From positions 1 through 12,124 of the forward strand of contig CAZTLX010000134.1 of the NCBI GenBank assembly GCA_964614575.1: 12,124 nt of DNA. Direction: 5' to 3'. Shown piece after piece: positions 1 through 6,497 of the stretch. The stretch comes from JBGTLW01 sp964614575 (GTDB lineage Bacteria > Planctomycetota > Phycisphaerae > Phycisphaerales > Phycisphaeraceae). The position numbers were made by a program, and so were the translations under genes. A model generated the notes under the pieces. It ran no database searches, was not told where the DNA came from, and saw only the letters and a program-made list of their open reading frames with translations. Position 1 is the stretch's first letter, and the number at the start of each line of letters is the position of its first letter.

Positions 1-1872
1 GTGGCGCTGGCTGAAGGTGCCGCGCTCCGAGTCCTGACCGCTGAGCCGCACCGGGGAGCCGGCCACGGCCAATGTCGCCAGCGCCAACGCCTCACCGGTG
101 GCGAAGTCCAGCGGCAATTCGCCCGCGGCCATCTCACGCCGGCGTGACAGACCCGCCGCGATCTTGCTGTGAGGCTCAAAATCGTCGGGCAGCCGCGTCA
201 GCTTCCCCAACAAGTCCCGCAGCGCCTGGGCATCGACCGCGGTGTCCACCGCTTGCGCATCCGCGGCCAGGCCGCCGTGGTACCCCGACCAGACCCCGCC
301 CTCGCTGTGCGCGACGCTTTGCTTCGGGTCGGCCCGCGCCGCTTCGTACGCCTCATCCAACTCCTGCTTGAACTGCCGCGTCCACTGCTCGACCTGCTCC
401 TGCTGCCCGCTGTCCGTGTGCTGCAGGTGCTTGCAGTACCCGGCCTGCACCGAGTCGCGCGACGCGATGAGCTGATACATCTCGGGGTTGGTGAACGTCG
501 GCTCATCGCCCTCGTTGTGCCCGTGCAGCCGATAGCAGTACATATCGATGAACACGTCACGCCGGAAGGTCGCGCGGAAGTCCATCGCGATCTCCAGCGC
601 CTCGATGACGGCCTCGGGGTCTTCGCCGTTGACATGAAAGATCGGTGCCTGCAGCATGCGCGCCACGTCGGTGGCGTACTCGCCGCTGCGGCCCTGGGGC
701 GGCGGGGTGGTGAAGCCGATCTGATTATTGACGATGATGTGCAGCGTCCCGCCCACCGCGTAGCCGGCCAGCGCGCTGAGGTTGAGCGTCTCCTGCACGA
801 CCCCCTCGCCGGCGAACGCCGCGTCGCCGTGGATCAGCAGCGGCATGGTCAACCGGCGGGCGGTATCCCGCACACGGTCCTGCCGCGCCCGGGCCCGGCC
901 GATCACCACCGGATCGACGAACTCGAGATGGCTGGGGTTGAAGCACAGCGAGAGGTGGACCGGCTTGCCGGTGGTGGTGGTCCACTCGCCGCTGTAGCCG
1001 AGGTGATACTTCACGTCCCCGCCACCGATCATCGGCTCGGGGTGCTTGTCCTCGAACTCGCGGATGATCTGCACCGACGGCTTGCCGAGGATATTGCGCA
1101 GCACATTGAGCCGGCCCCGATGCGCCATGCCGATCACGATGTCACGGACGCCCTGATCCGCCGCCTTGTCGATCGCGCAGTCCAGCAGTGGGATCAGCGT
1201 CTCCGCCCCTTCGAGCGAGAAGGTCTTGGCACCGACGTATCGCGTCTGGATGAACTTCTCGAAGACCACCGCCTGGGTCAGACGGCGGAGCGTGCGCTGC
1301 TGCATCTGCGGGGACAGTCGGCCGTAACGATCGGGCGATTCGAAGCGTCGCTGGACCCAGCGGCGTTCCTCAAGATCGTCGATGTGCATGAACTGCACCC
1401 CGATGCACCCGCCGTAGGCTCGGTGTACGCCGCGGAGGATCTCACGCAGCGTCTGGATGTCCGGCCCCCCCATGAGGTCGGCGTAAAAGGATCGATCCAT
1501 GTCCTGTTCGCCGAGGCCGAAGAACACCGGGTCCAGCTCGGGCGGGGTCGGTCGATGGCGGTCGAGCGGGTCGAGGTCGGCGATCCGGTGGCCGCGGACG
1601 CGGTAGTTGCGGACCAGTTGATCGACCGCGTGCTGCTTGCGGCGGATGTTGTCGCCCTCGGCCGCAGCGTCGCCGAGCCGCGGCCCGCCGCGGAAGATGC
1701 TGGCCGGCCGCAATTGCGGGGCCGATAGGGGCGGGGCACCGGCGCCCAGCTCGCCGTTGAACTGTTCGAGATACCGCCGCCATGCTTCGGGCACCGTGCC
1801 GGCATTGAGCCGATACATCTCGAGCAGCGATTCGAGGTAGGGCAGGCTGTCGCTGTGGTGTTTGTTGCTCAT
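1..1872 (-). CDS. sucA: 2-oxoglutarate dehydrogenase E1 component, partial (C-terminus beyond left edge)
   Basis: Thiamine-diphosphate E1 subunit of the 2-oxoglutarate dehydrogenase complex, which decarboxylates 2-oxoglutarate in the TCA cycle in the cytoplasm and passes the succinyl group to E2. The minus frame is open from the ATG at 1872-1870 to base 1: 624 codons of a protein usually about 930 residues long, so roughly the last third is missing. The N-terminus (MSNKHHSDSLPYLESLLEMY) is typical of bacterial SucA. Visible motifs: GMAHRGRLNVL near 248-258, FNPSHLEF, the ThDP/Mg region HGDAAFAGEG from 348 followed by NNQIGF at 382-387, GHNEGDEP, and LSGQDSERGTFSQRH ending at the edge. No key residue is missing. 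No clear Shine-Dalgarno precedes the ATG. An unrelated carbohydrate gene lies upstream, so I expect sucA to have its own promoter. E2 (sucB) would be expected beyond the left edge. Identity is near certain. Confidence 0.96.
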   Translation of the reverse strand, partial: MSNKHHSDSLPYLESLLEMYRLNAGTVPEAWRRYLEQFNGELGAGAPPLSAPQLRPASIFRGGPRLGDAAAEGDNIRRKQHAVDQLVRNYRVRGHRIADLDPLDRHRPTPPELDPVFFGLGEQDMDRSFYADLMGGPDIQTLREILRGVHRAYGGCIGVQFMHIDDLEERRWVQRRFESPDRYGRLSPQMQQRTLRRLTQAVVFEKFIQTRYVGAKTFSLEGAETLIPLLDCAIDKAADQGVRDIVIGMAHRGRLNVLRNILGKPSVQIIREFEDKHPEPMIGGGDVKYHLGYSGEWTTTTGKPVHLSLCFNPSHLEFVDPVVIGRARARQDRVRDTARRLTMPLLIHGDAAFAGEGVVQETLNLSALAGYAVGGTLHIIVNNQIGFTTPPPQGRSGEYATDVARMLQAPIFHVNGEDPEAVIEALEIAMDFRATFRRDVFIDMYCYRLHGHNEGDEPTFTNPEMYQLIASRDSVQAGYCKHLQHTDSGQQEQVEQWTRQFKQELDEAYEAARADPKQSVAHSEGGVWSGYHGGLAADAQAVDTAVDAQALRDLLGKLTRLPDDFEPHSKIAAGLSRRREMAAGELPLDFATGEALALATLAVAGSPVRLSGQDSERGTFSQRH

Positions 1873-1905
1873 CCGTTCATCGTGCCGTCGATTCCCGCTC
1901 GCTGA

Positions 1906-1921
1906 GCACACGCGCGCGCGC
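1906..1921. repeat. Alternating purine-pyrimidine (CG)n tract in the sucA leader
   Basis: Sixteen bases alternate strictly purine/pyrimidine, beginning GCACAC and continuing as CG repeats. Such tracts can adopt Z-DNA under negative supercoiling and are prone to slippage. The tract lies between the candidate -10 element and the start codon of sucA. Whether it has any role is unknown; it may be simple low-complexity sequence. Confidence 0.6.
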
Positions 1922-1933
1922 CCGCCACCCGAC

Positions 1934-1939
1934 ATCATA
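1934..1939 (-). promoter_or_regulatory. Candidate -10 element for sucA
   Basis: Read on the minus strand this hexamer is TATGAT, one mismatch from the sigma-70 consensus, and stands out in a very GC-rich gap. It would place the transcription start near 1927, giving a leader of about 55 nt before the sucA ATG. I see no convincing -35 box 16-19 nt upstream, so this is a tentative call. Confidence 0.35.
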
Positions 1940-2019
1940 GGACCCAACGAGGCTTGATCACAGTCGCCTGCCTTGTCTCCACCCGTCCCGCCCCCAGCCG
2001 TTCCGCTCCGCCGTCAGGT

Positions 2020-2032
2020 GAACCGGCGGTTC
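2020..2032 (-). terminator. Small inverted repeat at the end of the toroid-enzyme gene
   Basis: GAACCG and CGGTTC flank a single G, a short perfect inverted repeat that overlaps the TGA stop of the 2031-3446 gene. There is no following T-run, and a real hairpin would need some stem pairs to open into a loop. It could slow polymerase at the end of the minus-strand unit, but is too weak to call an intrinsic terminator with confidence. Confidence 0.2.
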
Positions 2033-3446
2033 ATCGGCTGCTTCGGTCATGGCGTGCAGCCTGACCCCGCTGGCCAGGATGGGGTGGGGCTTGAATCATC
2101 GCCAGCAGAAGCAGGCCGACACCATCCACCGCATCGACCCGATGTTGACCGGGTTGCCCGGACAACAAGCCCGTGGCCGGATCGCGCAGCGCCTGAATCG
2201 CCTGATCCAGCAATAGCCGGGCGCGGTCGAGCTGGCCCAGCCGCTGAAGGTACGTGATGGCACGGCCGTAATGGTCCGCACAGGCGGTCGCGCGGCCGCG
2301 GTCCCGAGTGAACTGCCGGAAAATGAGTTCTGCCCACGCCGCCGACGCCCGTTGGAAGATCGGTTTGCCGGTCAGTGCTGCGAGTCGGCGGCAGGCTTGG
2401 GCCGCAGGCACCGGGTAGTCGTGCGTGGGGAAGAGCGTTTCGAGCGGGTCGCAGTCTCGGCCGGGTTGATAGGGTGTGGTTCGCGCGGCGGTGTCCGGCC
2501 GAGCGGTCCGAATGTCCAGACGACCCCAGAACCCACCGTCTCGCGGCCGGTACGCGGCGAGCAGCCACGCGTTCATCGCCTCGGCCGCTATCGTCCGCCA
2601 GCGCGATCGCCAGGGTTCGGGGGCCAGCGCCGCCGCGTCCAGCACCCGATCGCACCAGAACCCGGTCTCGGAGGTGGCGGTGACGCGATCCCAGCGATCC
2701 ACCCGGCGCTGAACCGGCATCAGCCCCGTATCGGGGTGACGCGACGACCAGACATAATCGATCACTCCGTCGGCCACCCGCAGGTTTTGGGGCTCGCCGG
2801 TCTTGCGAGCCAGCCAACTCAACGTTTGCGCCAGCACGCCCCCCGCCTCCTGGAAGGGGAAGCCGGGCTGATGATCCGCGTGCCGATTAAACGACCCGGT
2901 CTCTCCCTCCACGAGATGGCCCGCCACCGCCACGCGGATCGCCGCTTCGCAGCGTGCGGCGTCCGCGTCCCAGAGCAGGTCCCACGGGACCGGCAGCGGG
3001 CGCAACTCGTGCAACTCGCCGCGCTCGGTCTTCGGGTCGATGGGCTTGGGCGCCTCGTGGTCCAGGAAGCGCATCACGGTGTGTCCATCGCCATCGAGGA
3101 AATAGTGGTTGCCCCACAGAAGCATGCCGTTGGACGCGGTGGCCACGCGCAGGACATGGCGCAGGTAGGCGCGAGCGTGTTCGGCGGGCCGCGGATCGCC
3201 GGTGAGCCGGCTCAATACACGGCAGGCCTGGAGCGCGGGCAGGTCCCAGTAAGGCGTCGAGCCGCCGGGGGCGGCGATGCTGCGATAGACCCGAGGGAGC
3301 CGGGCGGGTTGCGTGGGTCTTTCGCCGCTGCGCGTGTCGAACGCGGAAGGCCAACAGGGGTGAGCTTGCCGGGCGACGGCGTCAAACACGGCGCGGAGGT
3401 GTTGCTGCGCCAACATCCACGGCTGGGTCAAAACGCAGGCCGTCAC
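2031..3446 (-). CDS. Putative alpha/alpha-toroid carbohydrate-active enzyme, family not assigned
   Basis: A 471-residue protein of unknown function. Its repeated amphipathic helices, each followed by a short aromatic or Gly/His-rich loop, suggest the alpha/alpha-toroid fold of many polysaccharide lyases, unsaturated-uronyl hydrolases and epimerases. Likely active-site loops: WGNHYFLD (111-118), HELRPLP (146-152), NRHADHQPGFPFQEAGG (187-203), HDYP (342-345), DHYGRA (391-396) and VDAVDGVG (437-444). I see no signal peptide, so it may act in the cytoplasm on imported oligosaccharides, unless a start was missed. The start is GTG at 3446, overlapping the upstream stop as GTGA; GGGAGG lies 13 nt upstream, rather far. 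Met11 is an alternative start. It is the last gene of the PEP-CTERM/pseudopilin unit. That it is a real gene is secure; an enzymatic role is inferred from motif style and context, and no substrate can be given. It could also be a non-enzymatic toroid protein. Confidence 0.7.
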   Translation of the reverse strand: MTACVLTQPWMLAQQHLRAVFDAVARQAHPCWPSAFDTRSGERPTQPARLPRVYRSIAAPGGSTPYWDLPALQACRVLSRLTGDPRPAEHARAYLRHVLRVATASNGMLLWGNHYFLDGDGHTVMRFLDHEAPKPIDPKTERGELHELRPLPVPWDLLWDADAARCEAAIRVAVAGHLVEGETGSFNRHADHQPGFPFQEAGGVLAQTLSWLARKTGEPQNLRVADGVIDYVWSSRHPDTGLMPVQRRVDRWDRVTATSETGFWCDRVLDAAALAPEPWRSRWRTIAAEAMNAWLLAAYRPRDGGFWGRLDIRTARPDTAARTTPYQPGRDCDPLETLFPTHDYPVPAAQACRRLAALTGKPIFQRASAAWAELIFRQFTRDRGRATACADHYGRAITYLQRLGQLDRARLLLDQAIQALRDPATGLLSGQPGQHRVDAVDGVGLLLLAMIQAPPHPGQRGQAARHDRSSR

Positions 3447-4222
3447 GGGCGATCAAACGCCTCCCAAACCTGGTCCACGTAGATGTTCTGCGCCGAGGTA
3501 AAGCCCGGCATCAGGGAAGACAACGGCTCGGCGATCCTGTCGCGGCTAATCCGTTGCACCGACCCGTCGCCCCGCAGCAGATTCAGCAGGTCCACATGGC
3601 TGTTTTCCACGTAGTTCTGGGTGCTCATCATGTCGGAGATCAGCGTGACGTCGGAGGCAAGCGACAAGATAAGCGGGCGGGGCTGACTGGCGTGCAGTTG
3701 CCCCTGTTCGTAGCGGACCTCGGGCCGGGTGGAATAGCCGATCCGGGTGGTCACCGCGGAGGTGTATGCCTCGCCGCGCGGCCACGGGTTGGTCGGGGTA
3801 TCGAAGGCAAAGCGGGGGTCGTTGAGCGCGTGGGTGGGGCAATAAAACACGCTCGGCCCCTCGTCCATCAACCCGCTTTTCCACCACCAGCCCAGGTTGT
3901 CGAACACGCTGTACGGGTTCCCCGAGTAGATCGCGTAGTTCCACTGTTTGGCGTTGCCGCTGTAACCCAGCGGGACCTGGTCTTTGTAATCCAAGGCATA
4001 GATCGCGAGCAGGCCGTGAACCTGCCGAAGGTTCGCGCCGCAGAGGGTCTGCCTTGCCGCCTCCCGCGCATTGGTCAGCGCCGGCATCAACAACGCGATG
4101 AGCAGTGCGATGATCGAGATGGTCACCAGCAACTCGATCAGCGTGAAACCATTTTTGGCGCTGATGGCGCGGGGGACACCGGGGGCGGGTGGCCGACAAG
4201 TAGGGCGCTCGGGGTGGGGCAT
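3443..4222 (-). CDS. Type IV pilin-like (prepilin) protein with H-X9-DG motif
   Basis: A 259-residue protein with a class III signal: NGFTLIELLVTISIIALLIA begins at residue 24, with cleavage expected between Gly25 and Phe26 by a prepilin peptidase, and the conserved Glu five residues after the cut (Glu30). The hydrophobic helix runs to about 46. NAREAARQTLC (51-61) is typical of the family, as is FYCPT (126-130). His209, nine residues, then Asp219-Gly220 match the H-X9-DG processing-associated signature exactly. Members are abundant in Planctomycetes, Verrucomicrobia and Lentisphaerae; their role is not settled. I chose the ATG at 4222 because AAAAGGA lies 9 nt upstream; a longer frame begins with TTG at 4255 without support. 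The gene lies 48 bp after the PEP-CTERM gene and overlaps the next gene by 4 nt, so it probably sits in mid-operon. No other pilus gene is present in the window. Confidence 0.88.
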   Translation of the reverse strand: MPHPERPTCRPPAPGVPRAISAKNGFTLIELLVTISIIALLIALLMPALTNAREAARQTLCGANLRQVHGLLAIYALDYKDQVPLGYSGNAKQWNYAIYSGNPYSVFDNLGWWWKSGLMDEGPSVFYCPTHALNDPRFAFDTPTNPWPRGEAYTSAVTTRIGYSTRPEVRYEQGQLHASQPRPLILSLASDVTLISDMMSTQNYVENSHVDLLNLLRGDGSVQRISRDRIAEPLSSLMPGFTSAQNIYVDQVWEAFDRP

Positions 4223-4231
4223 GGGGTGACG

Positions 4232-4238
4232 TCCTTTT
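4232..4238 (-). promoter_or_regulatory. Ribosome binding site that decides the pseudopilin start
   Basis: On the minus strand this reads AAAAGGA with 9 nt to the ATG at 4222-4220. It favours that ATG over the in-frame TTG 33 nt upstream, which would place this element inside the coding region. Confidence 0.6.
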
Positions 4239-4270
4239 ACCTTCGACCCTTCCAAGCCACGGCGTCAAGC

Positions 4271-5071
4271 TCAAGCGCGACGGCCGCGGCCGAGCACAAG
4301 CATGCCCCCCAGGCCCATTAACGCGAGCGAAGCGGGTTCGGGGATGGCGTTGATGGTGAAGTTATCGAAGCGGGCGGTGGTGTCGCCGCTCGATCCCCAG
4401 TTGCCGTAGACCCCGTAGGCCTGCACGTCGCCGGTGAGCGCGACGGCGGTGGTGTCGATCGTGCCCATGCTGGAGGCGGGGTTGAAAGCCACGGCAAACC
4501 ACTCGTCCCCGCCGGTGAGGGTATGGGTGACGCCCTCGGCATCATCGGGGAAGTTTGCGCTGCCGCCGATGTTGTTGGTGTAGGCGTCGGTGGAGACGTA
4601 CCACTCGTCCGCGACCTGGACCAGGAGGCGCAGCGTGATCCCGGCGGAGGAATGTCCATGCTCAAACGCGAAGCTGGCCACATCCTCAAGCTTGCCGGTG
4701 AAGGCGTTGTTAATCGTCGCGGTCTCGGCGGTGTTGGTGTACGCGGCCCACGCCCCGCTGTCTTGGTTGCTCTTGGACATGAAGATCCGGCCGCTGACAG
4801 TCTCGGAGCCGGGCAGCGTGGCGTTGACGGAGGTGGGGTTGGTGGCCCCGGCGGAGGCGGACGACCCGACCGCGCCACTGTTGCCGGTGACGTTCTCGAC
4901 GCCGCCGGCGTTGCTCGTGCGGTAGGCCTCCCAGCCGTAGCTCGAGCTGGATAGGTTGCCATTGGTGGTGTTGGCAAAGGTTTGCAGATACACGACCGGA
5001 GCGCCGTAGCCCGCGGGGGCAAACGCGGCGGCGACAATCGTGGCAAGCAGTACGGTCAGAGATTTGAACAT
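4271..5071 (-). CDS. Exported PEP-CTERM protein of unknown function
   Basis: A 266-residue secreted protein. It has an N-terminal signal peptide (about 1-23: MFKSLTVLLATIVAAAFAPA and a few more residues). The body (about 25-240) is rich in Ser, Thr, Asn, Gly and Ala, likely a beta-sandwich. The C-terminal sorting signal is Pro244-Glu245-Pro246, a short hydrophobic helix, and a GRGRRA tail. In known systems exosortase (EpsH/XrtA type) recognises this tail and passes the protein to the cell surface or extracellular matrix; no exosortase is in this window. ARFDNFTINAIPEP is a common lead-in to the sorting signal in such proteins. The start is the ATG at 5071 with AAGGAG 9 nt upstream; a longer frame to 5146 would bury the signal peptide. 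It is the first gene of the minus-strand unit, transcribed away from the regulator. A surface carbohydrate-binding role is possible but unproven. Confidence 0.88.
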   Translation of the reverse strand: MFKSLTVLLATIVAAAFAPAGYGAPVVYLQTFANTTNGNLSSSSYGWEAYRTSNAGGVENVTGNSGAVGSSASAGATNPTSVNATLPGSETVSGRIFMSKSNQDSGAWAAYTNTAETATINNAFTGKLEDVASFAFEHGHSSAGITLRLLVQVADEWYVSTDAYTNNIGGSANFPDDAEGVTHTLTGGDEWFAVAFNPASSMGTIDTTAVALTGDVQAYGVYGNWGSSGDTTARFDNFTINAIPEPASLALMGLGGMLVLGRGRRA

Positions 5072-5080
5072 GATGGACCT

Positions 5081-5086
5081 CTCCTT
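5081..5086 (-). promoter_or_regulatory. Strong ribosome binding site for the PEP-CTERM gene
   Basis: Reads AAGGAG on the minus strand, 9 nt from the ATG at 5071-5069. It is the best Shine-Dalgarno sequence in the window, consistent with a highly translated secreted protein, and it fixes the start in front of a good signal peptide. Confidence 0.7.
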
Positions 5087-5172
5087 CGGTGCGGGGTGAA
5101 TGGCCTTAGAGACACTTGAACAACGAACCGCCGATGCTTGGAGCAAGCTTAATCGGCGGCGGGGGCCCGCGA

Positions 5173-5201
5173 TTGACTTTCAAGGTTTTATCCTTGACAT
5201 T
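5173..5201. promoter_or_regulatory. Divergent control region: nested direct and inverted repeats, likely operator
   Basis: An AT-rich island between the minus-strand PEP-CTERM unit and the plus-strand regulator. TTGACTTT (5173-5180) and TTGACATT (5194-5201) match at 7 of 8 positions and are exactly 21 bp apart, two helical turns, the spacing used by AraC-class proteins at tandem half-sites such as araI1/I2. Between them TCAAGG (5180-5185) and CCTTGA (5192-5197) form a perfect inverted repeat with a 6-bp AT spacer. TTGACA at 5194 could also act as a -35 box for the regulator, although its -10 partner is poor. This suggests autoregulation plus control of the divergent unit. The repeats are seen; binding is inferred. 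The remaining 5072-5172 holds only leader sequence and the ribosome site above. Confidence 0.5.
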
Positions 5202-5231
5202 TACATGCATTTTGTGGTGAACTGGTTGTCG

Positions 5232-6377
5232 ATGCTGCAGGTCGCCCTGGTATTGTCTCTGGATGACCACCTCAGCCGCGGGGTGCTGGGGGGTATCCGG
5301 CGTTATGCGAAGCTGGCCAAGTCGGGGCCTTGGAACTGCCTGCTGTGCCCGCCGGATGGGCCGGCCTGGGTCGTAGGCCGCGTCCAGGGCGAGCTGGACG
5401 CGGTGATCGGGCGGGGCTGGGACCCTTGGCCTTGGGAGCAACCCCCGCCCCGGATGGTCACCGTCACCAACGCCGGTCGTGAGATGGGCTTCCCCTCGGC
5501 TTACTCGGATCAGCGGCTGGCGGGCGCAGCCGCGGCGGAAGACCTGTTGCAACGAAAGCTCGAATACTTCGCCAGCTTTGTCGACCTCTCGCCGTATCAG
5601 GCGGGTCAACGCATCTTTCAGGAGGGGTTTGTGCAGACCCTGGCGAAACAGGGGCACCAGGTGGACCGCTTTCACGATGGGCCGCGCACGCGGAGCGGTT
5701 GGACCCTCAGCGGGCAGATCCGCGACCTCGCCGACTGGCTGCTTGGGCTGCCCAAACCGCTGGGGGTGGCGACCGGCAACGACGAACACGGCTGGCGCCT
5801 CCTCAACGCCTGCCGCGTCGCCGGGCTTGAGGTGCCACAGCAGGTCAGCGTCGTCAGCTACGGCAACGACCCGATCGTCTGCGAATTCTGCAACCCGCCG
5901 CTCTCCTCGGTCGCGGTCAACTACGATCGCATCGGCTACGAGGCGGCCCGGATTCTTGATCAATTGCTGATCGACCCCGATCACCCGCCTGACAACCAGG
6001 CGGTCCCGCCGGAGGGCGTCCAGGCACGCAGGTCGTCCGATTTCATCGCCGTGGACGATCCCCTCGTCGCCCGCGCGCTGTACCACATCCGCGAACGCCG
6101 GGGCCTGCTCACCCACACCGAATTGCTGCGTCACCTGCACGTCTCCCAAAGCAAGCTTTACCGCCGGTTCGACGCGGCCCTGGGCCGATCACCATCGGAC
6201 GAGATCCGGGCGATGCGCAACGCGACCATCCGCGAGCTGCTGCTGAGCACCGACCTGCCGCTGATCGATATCGCGCTGGAGGTCGGCTTCGAGCATGCTT
6301 CGCAACTTAGCCGCGAGGTCCGACACGCCTTCGGGGTCAGCCCCACCCAACTGCGGCGGCAGCACCTGCTTCACTGA
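5232..6377 (+). CDS. XylR-type transcriptional regulator (sugar-binding domain plus AraC HTH)
   Basis: A 381-residue cytoplasmic regulator built like E. coli XylR (392 residues). Residues about 3-270 form a LacI/periplasmic-binding-protein-like sugar sensor: VALVLSLDDHLSRGVLGGI at the start, then ATGNDEHGWRLLNACRVAGL, VSVVSYGNDP, and PPLSSVAVNYDRIGYEAARI. The C-terminal ~100 residues, from VDDPLVARALYHIRERRG, hold two AraC-type helix-turn-helices: LTHTELLRHLHVSQSKLYRRF and LIDIALEVGFEHASQLSREV, followed by GVSPTQLRR. The frame is open from an ATG at 5100, but the sensor begins immediately after the ATG at 5232, which has GGTGA 11 nt upstream, and the putative operator would otherwise lie inside the gene. 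It is divergent from the PEP-CTERM unit and precedes the oxidoreductase on the same strand. The ligand is unknown: paralogues are numerous in planctomycetes, and xylose should not be assumed. Architecture is very secure. Confidence 0.92.
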   Translation: MLQVALVLSLDDHLSRGVLGGIRRYAKLAKSGPWNCLLCPPDGPAWVVGRVQGELDAVIGRGWDPWPWEQPPPRMVTVTNAGREMGFPSAYSDQRLAGAAAAEDLLQRKLEYFASFVDLSPYQAGQRIFQEGFVQTLAKQGHQVDRFHDGPRTRSGWTLSGQIRDLADWLLGLPKPLGVATGNDEHGWRLLNACRVAGLEVPQQVSVVSYGNDPIVCEFCNPPLSSVAVNYDRIGYEAARILDQLLIDPDHPPDNQAVPPEGVQARRSSDFIAVDDPLVARALYHIRERRGLLTHTELLRHLHVSQSKLYRRFDAALGRSPSDEIRAMRNATIRELLLSTDLPLIDIALEVGFEHASQLSREVRHAFGVSPTQLRRQHLLH

Positions 6378-6497
6378 CCTGGCCGAGTTAGGCGCCCATC
6401 GAGACACGATCCATAGGCATCAGGGGTGGCGGGCAAAGCGCGAACCGAGGTGCCCGGACGCTTTCACTTGCCGCGTCGATCGCTACCGTATGCCCCT

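Noticed and set aside
169..1728. Long plus-strand open frame of 519 codons opposite sucA
   Set aside because: It lies wholly antisense to a frame with clear SucA motifs. High GC makes antisense frames stay open. Its translation is low-complexity Arg/Val/Ala/Leu-rich with no recognisable domain.
2271..3482. Plus-strand open frame of 403 codons opposite the toroid gene
   Set aside because: The minus frame has the helical periodicity and motif-like loops and is coupled to the upstream gene. The plus frame is Arg/Gly-rich without motifs.
4223..4270. Possible internal promoter between the PEP-CTERM and pseudopilin genes
   Set aside because: A TTGACG on the minus strand has no -10 box at a normal distance; the short gap is better read as an operon spacer.
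5100..5231. N-terminal extension of the regulator frame
   Set aside because: The sugar-sensor domain starts right after the 5232 ATG, and the extension covers the repeats and promoter-like sequence of the divergent region.
6378..6497. Search for a terminator or small gene between the regulator and the oxidoreductase
   Set aside because: I found no stable hairpin with a T-run and no short frame with a ribosome site in these 120 bases.
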